Notes under the pieces: model-generated
Databases searched by the model: none
The model's input: only the letters and a program-made list of their open reading frames with translations
Told to the model about the DNA's origin: nothing
From: Marivita cryptomonadis
GTDB lineage: Bacteria > Pseudomonadota > Alphaproteobacteria > Rhodobacterales > Rhodobacteraceae
Length of the DNA stretch: 64,000 nucleotides
Direction: 5' to 3'
NCBI RefSeq assembly: GCF_002115725.1
Contig: NZ_JFKD01000007.1
Coordinates: forward strand, 153,105-217,104
In this document: positions 18,895 through 28,127 of the stretch, piece by piece
How positions within the stretch are numbered: position 1 is the stretch's first letter
How the letters are laid out: the number at the start of each line of letters is the position of its first letter
Translations under genes and position numbers: made by a program

Positions 18895-20616
18895 ATGGTG
18901 CGCAAGTTTTTGTTTTCGATGATCGCGACCCTGATGATTTGGGGGGAGTCGGCCTTGGCGCAAGACAGCGTTTATGTGCAGATCGAAGCGCAGCCTAGTT
19001 TGTCCGTCGCCGAAGACCGTTTGCGCGATTACGCCGCCATCCTGCCCGATGTGAACGGATTTGATCTGGGGCGGGGGTGGTACGGTATCGCTCTTGGGCC
19101 CTATCCCCGAGACGAGGCTGGGCGCGTATTGCGCAGCCTGCGTGCGCAGCGTTTGATCCCCAGTGACAGCTATCTGGAAGGGCCAGACCGCTATGGCCAG
19201 CGCATATGGCCGATTGGCGCAGGGCCCGCCACGGTCCCGTCGATCACTGTGCCTGAGATCGCAATCGCGCCCGAACCCGATCCGCAAGCCGCTGATGAGA
19301 CCCCACGCGAAGCCCGCGCGTCAGAAGCGTTGTTGAACCGCGAAGAACGTGAAGCGCTGCAAATCGCTCTGCGTTGGGCGGGATTTTACAATTCCAGCAT
19401 TGACGGTGCTTTTGGCCGGGGCACCCGGTCTGCGATGAGCGCGTGGCAGCAATCCAACGGCTTCGAAGACACGGGCATCCTGACCACGGCCCAGCGTGCC
19501 GAACTGTTCCGCCAGTACAATGCAGTGTTGGAAGGCATGGACATTCGATCCATCCGTGAGACAAGAGCAGGTATCGCCATCGACCTTCCGCTGGGTGCTG
19601 TGGCGTTTGACCGTTACGACAGCCCATTTGCGCATTTCGAACCGACTGGTGCCGTTGATAGCGCGCGCGTCCTGCTGATCAGCCAGCCGGGCGATCAGGA
19701 CCGCCTGGCTGGCCTTTACGAGATCATGCAAACGCTCGACATCGTGCCGCTGGATGGTCCGCGTGACCGGAACCGTGACAGATTTACCCTTACCGGACAG
19801 AACAGCCGTATCGTATCTCACACCGAAGCGCGGCTGGAAGGCGGCGCGATCAAGGGCTTTGTGCTGGTCTGGCCTGCAGGCGACGAAGAACGCCGCACCC
19901 GTGTTTTGGCCGCGATGCAATCAAGCTTCGCACCCATCGACGGCGTGCTCGACCCCGCCGTGATCGCTGAGGATAGCCAGAGCGTCGATCTGTTGGCCGG
20001 TCTTGCCATACGCAAGCCAAAGCTCACCGCGTCAGGGTTCTTTGTCGACCGCCAGGGCAGGGTGGTCACCACAGACACAGCCGTCGCCAATTGTGGCCGG
20101 ATCACGCTCAACAGTGACTACAACGCCGAAGTTATGACGACCGATCCATCACTTGGCGTCGCCGTGTTGCGGGCGACACAGCCCTTGGCTCCGAACGACA
20201 TCGCTCAATTCCGCGATGGTACGCCGCGTCTGCAATCCGAGATCGCCGTTGCTGGCTTTTCGTTTGGTGGCGTGCTGCCGTCGGCAACAATGACCTTTGG
20301 TCGTCTGTCGGACCTCAGTGGATTGAACGGTGAAGACACGCTGTCCCGTCTGGCCATTAGCACGCTTGATGGCGACGCGGGTGGTCCTGTGCTTGACGAT
20401 GGCGGTGCCGTGATCGGTATGTTGGTTCCGCACGATGCTGGAGGTCGCCAATTGCCTGATGATGTGAACTTCGCGACCAACAGCGCAGCACTTCAGCAAG
20501 TGTTGTCCAGCGCCGGTGTCTCGCCGCAGGTCACAAGCGGCCTTGCACGGCTCGACCCTGTGGATCTCACCGCCAAAGCCACGGCAATGACAGTGCTCGT
20601 CAGCTGTTGGGAGTGA
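18895..20616 (+). CDS. Secreted SPOR/peptidoglycan-binding protein with a dead trypsin-like domain
   Basis: The 573-residue protein starts at ATG 18895, which puts a signal peptide ending ESALAQDS at the front. A SPOR-like segment (about 25-85) and a PG_binding_1 domain (LQIALRWAGFYNSSIDGAFG, about 145-200) precede a chymotrypsin-fold domain (about 375-540). In that domain the catalytic-His stretch reads VVTTDTAVANC (normally TNAHVV), and the Ser motif reads DGDAGGPV instead of GDSGG, so His and Ser are both replaced. The Asp-containing TTDPSLGVAVLRA is kept. It should bind peptidoglycan without proteolysis. It is divergent from glyQ and ends overlapping the convergent EamA gene by 17 bp. Confidence 0.82.
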   Translation: MVRKFLFSMIATLMIWGESALAQDSVYVQIEAQPSLSVAEDRLRDYAAILPDVNGFDLGRGWYGIALGPYPRDEAGRVLRSLRAQRLIPSDSYLEGPDRYGQRIWPIGAGPATVPSITVPEIAIAPEPDPQAADETPREARASEALLNREEREALQIALRWAGFYNSSIDGAFGRGTRSAMSAWQQSNGFEDTGILTTAQRAELFRQYNAVLEGMDIRSIRETRAGIAIDLPLGAVAFDRYDSPFAHFEPTGAVDSARVLLISQPGDQDRLAGLYEIMQTLDIVPLDGPRDRNRDRFTLTGQNSRIVSHTEARLEGGAIKGFVLVWPAGDEERRTRVLAAMQSSFAPIDGVLDPAVIAEDSQSVDLLAGLAIRKPKLTASGFFVDRQGRVVTTDTAVANCGRITLNSDYNAEVMTTDPSLGVAVLRATQPLAPNDIAQFRDGTPRLQSEIAVAGFSFGGVLPSATMTFGRLSDLSGLNGEDTLSRLAISTLDGDAGGPVLDDGGAVIGMLVPHDAGGRQLPDDVNFATNSAALQQVLSSAGVSPQVTSGLARLDPVDLTAKATAMTVLVSCWE

Positions 20617-21529
20617 CCCCGCGCCCGAACAACCTGCTCAGCGCACCCCATTGGCTGAGCAAAACACCAAGCAGGATCAACCCCATCGCCACCAACAATG
20701 CGGGGCGGAACGGCTCGCCCAGAATGACGATGCCCAGGATCACCGACCACATTGGCACCTGATAGCTGACCAGCGACATGAACACCGGACCAGCGCTGCG
20801 GATCACCAGAATACGTAACATGTTCGCCCCGGCAGTCGGGATCAGCCCAAGCAGGGCGACGATCCACAAGGTGCGGGTGTCCGGCAGCGGCGGCGGGCCT
20901 TCAACGACAAAGGCCGCAGGAATGACCAGCATCGACCCGAACACCAGAGCCATCGCGGCCAAGCCAAACGGATCAACTGGCGGCAGGCGGCGCATCAGCA
21001 CCGAACTGATCGCATAACAACTCGCCGCGCCAATGCAGGCCAGCCGACCAAACGGCTCCAACGGATCACCGCTCGAGGTAAAGGCCTGCCCACCCAACAG
21101 CACCGTCACACCGGCAAAGCCGACCAGCATCCCGATCAGACGGCGCGTCGTGATCCGTTCGCCCGGAACAAAGAGATGCGCCAAAGGCAGCATGATCAAC
21201 GCGCCCGACGCCATCGACACCCCGGCAAAGCCCGAGCTTACCGTTTGCTGCCCCCAGCTGAGCAGCATGAAGGGAACGGCTGAATTGAACAGACCCGATA
21301 CCGCTAGCGCGCCCCAACTCGTGTCCTGGGTCAGAAACAACCGCCCGCCACGCAATTGCCAAATGGCGACCGCCAGTAGGGCCGCAAATCCGATGCGCCC
21401 TGCGGCCAGCCAGAACGGTGTGATGCCCTCCAACGCCAGCTCGATGAACAGAAAGGTTGCGCCCCAGACCAGACCAAGGGTCGCGACCATGCCCCAATTC
21501 GCTGGGGTGATCTCGGGTTGAGTGTGCAT
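20600..21529 (-). CDS. EamA/DMT-family transporter
   Basis: The 309-residue integral membrane protein has ten predicted helices in two EamA repeats, the RhaT/drug-metabolite-transporter layout. Signature stretches are LGLVWGATFLFIELAL in repeat one and SLVSYQVPMWSVILGIVILGEPF in repeat two. Such proteins export metabolites or amino acids; the substrate is unknown. Its 3' end overlaps the convergent pseudoprotease gene by 17 bp. No operon partner is seen. Confidence 0.9.
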   Translation of the reverse strand: MHTQPEITPANWGMVATLGLVWGATFLFIELALEGITPFWLAAGRIGFAALLAVAIWQLRGGRLFLTQDTSWGALAVSGLFNSAVPFMLLSWGQQTVSSGFAGVSMASGALIMLPLAHLFVPGERITTRRLIGMLVGFAGVTVLLGGQAFTSSGDPLEPFGRLACIGAASCYAISSVLMRRLPPVDPFGLAAMALVFGSMLVIPAAFVVEGPPPLPDTRTLWIVALLGLIPTAGANMLRILVIRSAGPVFMSLVSYQVPMWSVILGIVILGEPFRPALLVAMGLILLGVLLSQWGALSRLFGRGVTPNS

Positions 21530-21672
21530 AGAAATGAGGCATCCAAAGCAGTCTGTCCGACAAATGCAGCCGGGGTGGTTGCATCTGCCACAGGATCGGG
21601 ATGCTGTGTAAACCTGATAAGGCCGATCAGCAACGGCCTAGAGTAAAAGAAAAATCCCAACAGGAGGACAAT

Positions 21673-21756
21673 ATGGACGCGTTTTTCATCATCCCGATCA
21701 TCCTGCTTCTGGCCTTACTGGCCTGGTGCATTCTGCAACTCAAGGACGGCCTGTAA
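21673..21756 (+). CDS. 27-residue single-pass membrane peptide
   Basis: ATG at 21673 is preceded by AGGAGG with 5-6 bp spacing, and the frame runs 27 codons to TAA. The product starts MDAFFIIPI, has an almost uninterrupted hydrophobic core of about 19 residues with a Trp-Cys pair, and ends QLKDGL. The Shine-Dalgarno match, codon choice and membrane-helix composition support a real small protein. It may bind or regulate a membrane partner. No homologue is recognised. Confidence 0.6.
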   Translation: MDAFFIIPIILLLALLAWCILQLKDGL

Positions 21757-21841
21757 GCAGTCAGCCCCGGCAGTGGGCCGTCCGGGTATCACCTGCGCCC
21801 AATCTTGGCGCTTCTTTGGGCCTGAAATACCTCAGGGGGGA

Positions 21842-21891
21842 GTGGGGGGACAGCGTCCCCCCACATGGGTCAGACGGGCGCAGCCCGTCTG
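21842..21891. terminator. Two strong GC hairpins downstream of ilvC
   Basis: The first stem is GTGGGGGGAC-AGC-GTCCCCCCAC (21842-21864), a perfect 10-bp arm with 3-nt loop. The second is CAGACGGGC-GCA-GCCCGTCTG (21871-21891), a perfect 9-bp arm. On the minus strand the second follows the ilvC stop by 9 bp. The preceding text (CTTTGGGCCTGAAATACCTC at about 21814) resembles an intergenic repeat type frequent in roseobacters, by recollection. Confidence 0.65.
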
Positions 21892-21900
21892 AAACCCGGA

Positions 21901-22944
<1,044 letters not shown>

Positions 22945-23055
22945 TCAATTGCAGCGCACAATAGGGATTTCCAGCTTAGAGAGGTGGCGAATTACGCGCT
23001 TCTTTGCGGATAAGCGGGGATTTCATTCTCAGAATTTAAGATATACAGAGATTTC

Positions 23056-23511
23056 ATGCTTGATGCCACCGATCTCCGAATCCTGCGCCAGTTTCAGGCC
23101 GCCCCCGATCTGCCCACCGCCGATCTGGCTGACAGGGCAGGGGTCACGCCCACCACGCTGGCGCGCCGTATCGACAAGATGCGCGAGGCTGGCGTCATTC
23201 GCGCCGTGCGCGCCGTAATCAATTGGCCTGCGCTTGGCTATACGGTCGAAGTCAGCCTGCGTGTGACGCTGGACAAGACGCAACCCCGCGCCTTTGACGA
23301 ATTCCTCGCCGGCGCCCGCGAGGTGCCCGAGGTAATCGAGGCGCAGACCTTCCTTGGTCAGGTGGACGCGCGCCTGTCCGTCATTGCCCGCGACATGCCT
23401 CATTATCAACAGGTCTACCGTGACAAGCTTCTGACCCTGCCGCATATCGCCGATATAGAAGCCCTGATGCATGTCGCCCGCGTGAAATTCGACGAGACAC
23501 TTCCAATTTAG
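23056..23511 (+). CDS. Lrp/AsnC-family transcriptional regulator
   Basis: The 151-residue protein has an N-terminal winged helix (LDATDLRILRQFQ, TPTTLARRIDKMREAGVIR) and a C-terminal RAM ligand-binding domain. Such proteins form octamers that sense amino acids. It is transcribed away from ilvC and is followed 8 bp later by a second Lrp-type gene, suggesting co-expression and possibly mixed oligomers. Control of ilvC is inferred from position only. Confidence 0.92.
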   Translation: MLDATDLRILRQFQAAPDLPTADLADRAGVTPTTLARRIDKMREAGVIRAVRAVINWPALGYTVEVSLRVTLDKTQPRAFDEFLAGAREVPEVIEAQTFLGQVDARLSVIARDMPHYQQVYRDKLLTLPHIADIEALMHVARVKFDETLPI

Positions 23512-23519
23512 GGGCCGCT

Positions 23520-23978
23520 ATGATCGACCTCGACGATATCGACCGCGCGATGATCCGCGCTGTGGCGGCAGACGCTCTGATCAGCGCCGGGGCGCTGGGC
23601 CGCCAGTTGGGCCTCAGCCAACCTGCAGCATGGCGTCGTCTTAAACGGTTGAAAGAGGCGGGTATCTTCCGGGGCCAACGGCTTGATCTCGATGCGCAGG
23701 CGCTGGGTTTCACCGTGACTGTCTTTCTTGGGGTCAAACTCGCCACCAAAGGCCGCGTCAGCCTTGAAGACTTCGAACGCGCCGTGACCGCGATCCCCGA
23801 AGTGCAGACTGTCGAACACGTGTTGGGCCTGTACGATTATCGCCTCCGCGTCGTCGCCCGCGATATCGCCGATTTCGAACGCGTGCTGCGCCGCCGGATC
23901 ATGACGCTGCCGGGTGTCGGTAACATCGACGCCAATGTTCTGTTGAGCGAGGAACGCCTGCCGGGGCCAATTGGTTAA
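23520..23978 (+). CDS. Second Lrp/AsnC-family transcriptional regulator
   Basis: The 152-residue protein has the same layout as its upstream neighbour: DLDDIDRAMIRAVAADALIS and LSQPAAWRRLKRLKEAGIFRG form the winged helix, and a RAM domain follows. The two share limited identity and are not a recent duplication. A functional winged helix argues against the siroheme-decarboxylase-like AsnC pairs. The stop lies 5 bp from the stop of the convergent Hint-domain gene. Confidence 0.92.
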   Translation: MIDLDDIDRAMIRAVAADALISAGALGRQLGLSQPAAWRRLKRLKEAGIFRGQRLDLDAQALGFTVTVFLGVKLATKGRVSLEDFERAVTAIPEVQTVEHVLGLYDYRLRVVARDIADFERVLRRRIMTLPGVGNIDANVLLSEERLPGPIG

Positions 23979-23983
23979 CACGG

Positions 23984-25084
23984 TCAGGCGACCTCCGCGA
24001 CAAGCGCGATCGCCTCGTGCCGCTTGAGCGTATAGCGCGCCATCTGCTGTGCATCGACGATCAAGGCTTCGGTGTTTCGAAGCAGACCAAGGATTTCATC
24101 CCGTGCATCGTCTTCGATGCTCTCCATCGCCATGCTACCGGGATAAAGTGTTTCCGCCGGGCACCCTTCGGCAAACACCACATGATGCGCGTCACACAGA
24201 AAGTGCCAATACTCCACCACCGGCCTAGGCTCGGGGACGATGGTCGTGCCGTTCACGAGATGTTTGGCCGCCACAAAGACCTCGTCCACCCCGAACATCA
24301 ATTCGGCCTTGGACCCGCGCAGCAACATGCGATGGTTGGGTGACACCCAAAGGTCGCGAATATTCCCCAGCGCGCCGCGCGCGATGCGGATGGGGGTGTT
24401 GACCCCGTCTCCCGGCACTCGCACATGGCCGACCCAGCGGATTGGCTGCGGTCCGGCATCCAGAGTGTTGACCTCATCGCCCTCTCGCAGAGATTCAACA
24501 AAACGCGGTCCCTCCGGCGTTTCGATCAACGTTCCCGACGCAAAGCAGATGACCACCAGAAAGTCGGCGGCATTCGACGAAAACGCGGCGTCGGCTTCTT
24601 CGTCCGGTGTGATGATCCCGTCGCCATTGAGATCGAGGTCTTCATTTGTATCGATCCGCAAAGGCCCGTTCTGCGTCGCTAGCGTTTCGAGAACATTCAC
24701 GCCTGCAATCGCTGCCACGTCTCCAAGAACCGGCGCACCCGCGTCCGTTGATGTCAGCCCCGTGGCGTCAATCTCCAGGTAGCGGTCGCCCATGGTCCGG
24801 CGTCCCATGTCGACATCAGCGCTGCCGGTATAGGTGTATTTGGCAATGTCGTTGTAATAGTCCGAAGCGCTTTCGTAGACGATGATCGACGTCACAACAG
24901 AGGCTTCGGTCAGGACGCCATCGGCCGTCACATTGTCTACGACATAGACAATGATATCGTTGTCTTCAAACAGCGCGGTCGCGCTGTGAAGCATGTATTC
25001 CCCACCGTTTGACGCGTTCGCATTCGTCGTCTGTGGGTCACCCACGACGCTGAATCCGTTCAACAACAACGTGGTTGTTGCCAT
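23984..25084 (-). CDS. Secreted Hint-domain protein
   Basis: The protein is 366 residues from ATG at 25084 (MATTTLLLNGFSVVGD). An N-terminal beta-rich half is followed by an EF-hand/dockerin-like calcium loop (DLDLNGDGIITPDEEAD) and a Hint (hedgehog/intein) domain starting CFASGTLIETPEG with SPNHRMLL further on. In roseobacters such proteins are often exported by type I secretion without an N-terminal signal, and Hint domains can self-cleave at the leading Cys. No RTX repeats are present. The upstream in-frame start at 25186 has no support. Confidence 0.85.
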   Translation of the reverse strand: MATTTLLLNGFSVVGDPQTTNANASNGGEYMLHSATALFEDNDIIVYVVDNVTADGVLTEASVVTSIIVYESASDYYNDIAKYTYTGSADVDMGRRTMGDRYLEIDATGLTSTDAGAPVLGDVAAIAGVNVLETLATQNGPLRIDTNEDLDLNGDGIITPDEEADAAFSSNAADFLVVICFASGTLIETPEGPRFVESLREGDEVNTLDAGPQPIRWVGHVRVPGDGVNTPIRIARGALGNIRDLWVSPNHRMLLRGSKAELMFGVDEVFVAAKHLVNGTTIVPEPRPVVEYWHFLCDAHHVVFAEGCPAETLYPGSMAMESIEDDARDEILGLLRNTEALIVDAQQMARYTLKRHEAIALVAEVA

Positions 25085-25343
25085 GCCTGCTCTGCCTCTC
25101 GGGGTCTGGTGCCCCTTTTGATAATTATGTATCGATAGATACCGCGCTGTGGCGCGACCCGTCAAATGTTCATAGTTTGGAAACAATATCGACTTTTGAA
25201 CGTGACCTTAGGGCATCTTGCGACAGGCCGAGGCGGTGCTGAGAAAAGCTCGGTCGCCGATGCCGCGACTTTTTGCACGCAACTAGCCTTTGCCAAATGC
25301 CCTCCGCGCCGCTACCCAAGGCGAAACTCAGGGAGGCTTTGCT

Positions 25344-26468
25344 ATGGCTCTGCTCGATACGGTTGACCCCACGGGTCTCGAAGAATTCTCGGTTGTCTTC
25401 ACCGACCGGTCACTCAATCATATGTCCGCGACCTTTCAAAAGGTGATGACCGACATCTCGTCCATGCTGAAAGAGGTCTATGCCGCTGATGCTGTGGTAT
25501 TGGTGCCGGGCGGCGGCAGCTACGGGATGGAGGCGGTCGCCCGCCAGTTCGGGCAGGGGGCCAAGACCCTGATCGTGCGCAACGGCTGGTTCTCGTATCG
25601 CTGGACGCAGATCTTCGACACCGGCCAGTTTGGTGGCGATACCGTTGTCATGAAGGCGCGCCAGACAGGCAATGAACCCACCGCCTCCTTCGCGCCCGCC
25701 CCGATCGAAGAGGTCACCGCCCGCATCCGTGAAGAGAAACCTGATATCGTCTTTGCGCCCCATGTCGAAACCAGCGCCGGGATTATCCTGCCGGATGACT
25801 ATGTGACTGCATTGGCGGCGGCAGCACACGAGGTCGGCGCGCTGATGGTTCTCGATTGCATTGCTTCAGGATGTGCTTGGGTCGATATGAAAGCCACCGG
25901 CGTCGACGTGCTGATCTCGGCCCCGCAAAAGGGCTGGTCCGCCACACCCAGTGCCGGTCTCGTGATGCTGTCCGACCGTGCCGTGGCCCGAATGGACGAG
26001 ACCGCGTCGAACAGCTTTGCCGTGGACCTCAAGAAATGGCACCAGATCATGCAGGCCTACGAAAATGGTGGTCACGCCTATCACGCCACCATGCCCACAG
26101 ACGGGCTCAAGGCCTTCCGTGACACGATGCTGGAAACCCGTGACTACGGCTTCGGCAAACTCAAGGACGCGCAATGGGCGCTCGGCAACGCGGTCCGTGC
26201 GATGCTGGCAAAGAAGGGCATCCGCTCTGTCGCCGCAGACGGTTTCGGTGCACCCGGGGTCGTGGTGAGCTACACCAGTGATCCCGAAATCCAGTCAGGC
26301 CGTGCCTTTGCCGCCCGCGGCATGCAGATCGCCGCTGGTGTGCCACTGCAATGTGACGAACCGCCGGAGTTCTCGACCTTCCGCCTCGGTCTTTTTGGCC
26401 TCGACAAACTCTATGATGTCGACGGCACCGTCGCACGGCTTGCCCGGGTTCTGGACGAGGTTCTCTGA
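25344..26468 (+). CDS. Class V PLP-dependent aminotransferase (alanine/serine-glyoxylate type)
   Basis: The 374-residue enzyme has the fold-type I PLP signature ISAPQKGWSATPSAGLVML, whose Lys forms the Schiff base, and PHVETSAGIILP and LDCIASGCAW around the cofactor. It belongs with alanine-glyoxylate and serine-glyoxylate aminotransferases; the exact amino donor cannot be read from sequence. ATG at 25344 has GGGAGG upstream. It is monocistronic, with a long hairpin after its stop. Confidence 0.88.
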   Translation: MALLDTVDPTGLEEFSVVFTDRSLNHMSATFQKVMTDISSMLKEVYAADAVVLVPGGGSYGMEAVARQFGQGAKTLIVRNGWFSYRWTQIFDTGQFGGDTVVMKARQTGNEPTASFAPAPIEEVTARIREEKPDIVFAPHVETSAGIILPDDYVTALAAAAHEVGALMVLDCIASGCAWVDMKATGVDVLISAPQKGWSATPSAGLVMLSDRAVARMDETASNSFAVDLKKWHQIMQAYENGGHAYHATMPTDGLKAFRDTMLETRDYGFGKLKDAQWALGNAVRAMLAKKGIRSVAADGFGAPGVVVSYTSDPEIQSGRAFAARGMQIAAGVPLQCDEPPEFSTFRLGLFGLDKLYDVDGTVARLARVLDEVL

Positions 26469-26502
26469 CCACGCGTTTCGCCCAGACCGATCCGGTCCAA
26501 AT

Positions 26503-26567
26503 GCATATTTGAAAAAAGAAGAAGTGAGGGGACGCGCGCTGTCCCTTGCTTCTCTTTTTCATAAATA
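26503..26567. terminator. Long imperfect inverted repeat between convergent genes
   Basis: The left arm begins ATATTTGAAAAAAGAAGAAG and the right arm is its approximate reverse complement ending TCTCTTTTTCATAAATAT. Arms are about 28 bp, meeting at GGGAC-GCGCGCT-GTCCC. Placement between the aminotransferase and the J-domain gene suggests a bidirectional terminator. Confidence 0.6.
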
Positions 26568-26626
26568 TGCCATCACCTCGCATGAAGAAATCGCAACGAA
26601 TGGCAAGGGCGCTGGCACCGGGCAGC

Positions 26627-26656
26627 AAAAAGGCCGCCCATTCTGGCGGCCTTTTG
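26627..26656. terminator. Bidirectional rho-independent terminator
   Basis: A-run, GGCCGCC (26632-26638), loop CATTCT, GGCGGCC (26645-26651), then TTTT. It is a canonical intrinsic terminator in both directions, 20-25 bp after the J-domain gene stop on the minus strand. Confidence 0.85.
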
Positions 26657-26678
26657 CATCTTCATCCCATTGTGGGGA

Positions 26679-27311
26679 TCACTTGAAGTTACGGCTGTCC
26701 TTGATCTGGTCCCACGCCCAGACCACCTCTTGCAACTGTTCTTCCTGGCTGCGGTCGCCGCCATTCATATCCGGGTGCAGCACCTTGATCAGCGCTTTGT
26801 AGGCCTTGCGCACTTCGGCCTTTGACCATGTGTCCTTCGCCTCGAGAACCTCGATTGCGCGTCGCTCGGTGGGTGGCAGGCGCTTTGTGTGCCCCGCCGA
26901 CGAGCCGGCCTTGCCGGGGTTCCGCGTGGCATTGTTGCCCAGCACCTGATGTGGGTCTTCGATGCCCAAACGCGCCCAGGCCTTGGCCTCAGGATCGCGC
27001 CAATCCTTGGTTTGGCGTTCCCACACCTTATCCGAACTCGCCTGTGCGTTCATCTCGGCTTCGGTCTTGCCGTCGAAGAAGTTCCACCGGTTGTTGTACT
27101 CGCGTACGTGCTCCTGGCAGAACCAGAAGAAGTCATCCAGCACATCCGGCGCTTTAGGCGCACGGAATTTCCCAGCCTCTTCACAGCCCTCATGGTCGCA
27201 GATCCGCACCGAGGTTTCGGACGCACCTGACATCCCCCGTCGGCCGCGGGGGTTCTTCTTTTTTGCCGACTTGATCGACATATCGAAACCGAATGGATCT
27301 GATTTGCTCAT
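26679..27311 (-). CDS. J-domain protein with an N-terminal Cys/His cluster
   Basis: The protein is 210 residues from ATG at 27311 (MSKSDPFGFDMS). The C-terminal 60 residues are a DnaJ domain with helix II/III (WSKAEVRKAYKALIKVLHPD) and the essential HPD tripeptide. The N-terminal half has CDHEGCEE and FWFCQEHVREYN, a Cys4/His-like pattern that could bind zinc. J-proteins deliver clients to DnaK; this one lacks the Gly/Phe and zinc-repeat regions of DnaJ. It is divergent from bolA across 74 bp. Confidence 0.88.
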   Translation of the reverse strand: MSKSDPFGFDMSIKSAKKKNPRGRRGMSGASETSVRICDHEGCEEAGKFRAPKAPDVLDDFFWFCQEHVREYNNRWNFFDGKTEAEMNAQASSDKVWERQTKDWRDPEAKAWARLGIEDPHQVLGNNATRNPGKAGSSAGHTKRLPPTERRAIEVLEAKDTWSKAEVRKAYKALIKVLHPDMNGGDRSQEEQLQEVVWAWDQIKDSRNFK

Positions 27312-27385
27312 AACCTGCCCTTTTCGACTCGGAGGCGTGAGTGTAGACCAAACCGACGCAGAGGTAAGCCCTTGGAGGCGAAAAA

Positions 27386-27643
27386 ATGACCCGAACGGAA
27401 CAGATCGAAACACGACTGCGCGAGGCGCTCTCTCCCCGTGAACTCACGGTACAGGATGACAGCGAAAGCCACCGCGGCCATGGCGGCTATCAGGAAGGTG
27501 GCGAGAGCCATTTCAACGTCCGCATCCGTGCCGCTGCCTTCGAGGGTAAATCCCGCATTGCCCGCCACCGCATGGTGCACAGCGCGCTTGGCGCCGAACT
27601 CGTCGCGGCCATTCATGCTCTATCGATGGATCTCGACACGTAG
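27386..27643 (+). CDS. BolA-family protein
   Basis: The 85-residue BolA-fold protein has ESHRGHGGYQEGGESHFNVRI and the conserved helix region RHRMVHSALGAEL. BolA proteins work with monothiol glutaredoxins in iron-sulfur trafficking or act in stress morphology; the His residues that bind the shared cluster are present. A glutaredoxin gene is not in the window. It is divergent from the J-domain gene and convergent with the DUF4177 gene. Confidence 0.93.
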   Translation: MTRTEQIETRLREALSPRELTVQDDSESHRGHGGYQEGGESHFNVRIRAAAFEGKSRIARHRMVHSALGAELVAAIHALSMDLDT

Positions 27644-27666
27644 GGTACATGCTTGCACGCAGCACC

Positions 27667-28068
27667 TCAGGCTGGCCGCGTCTCTTCGTTGCCTTCTTCA
27701 AAGGTCGGCTCAGTGGCAGGCTCGGGTGTGGCGTCCGCCACCCCGTCGCCTTCGGGCACCGCCGAAGACACCGCGGCAGTTTTGGTCACGATCGGCTCGA
27801 CCCGTGCGGGTGTAACCTCTGGGTCTGACACTGGCTGTGTTGCCAAAGCCCGCCTAAACACCATCAGCGTCCGCCAATGCGTCTCCGACCCGGTCAGGCC
27901 CACGCGTTCCTGTGATGGGAGAACGTCTGAGCGCTGATACTCCCAGCCCTCCGCCGCCAATGCGTTGATCGCCTGCTCCACCCCCAACGCAAACCGCGCC
28001 TCGGGCGTCTTGAGTCCCTTGGCCTTAACCCCCTTCACAGGGGCCGGAACCACCTTGTATTCGAACAT
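27667..28068 (-). CDS. DUF4177 protein
   Basis: The 133-residue protein starts MFEYKVVPAPVKG at 28068, the usual DUF4177 opening, and continues RFALGVEQAINALAAEGWEYQRSDVLP. The C-terminal third is a low-complexity Pro/Glu/Thr tail. The function is unknown. It lies 59 bp downstream of gatB on the same strand, a neighbourhood I recognise from roseobacters. Earlier in-frame codons would extend into gatB. Confidence 0.8.
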   Translation of the reverse strand: MFEYKVVPAPVKGVKAKGLKTPEARFALGVEQAINALAAEGWEYQRSDVLPSQERVGLTGSETHWRTLMVFRRALATQPVSDPEVTPARVEPIVTKTAAVSSAVPEGDGVADATPEPATEPTFEEGNEETRPA

Positions 28069-28127
28069 CCGCACCGCCTTACCTATTGAACCTGGATCAA
28101 TGGTCACGAGCCAGAGAAAATCCCGCC

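Noticed and set aside
23056..23978. Lrp-type pair as siroheme decarboxylase subunits
   Set aside because: Both proteins keep a clear winged-helix domain and no haem d1 or alternative-haem genes are nearby.
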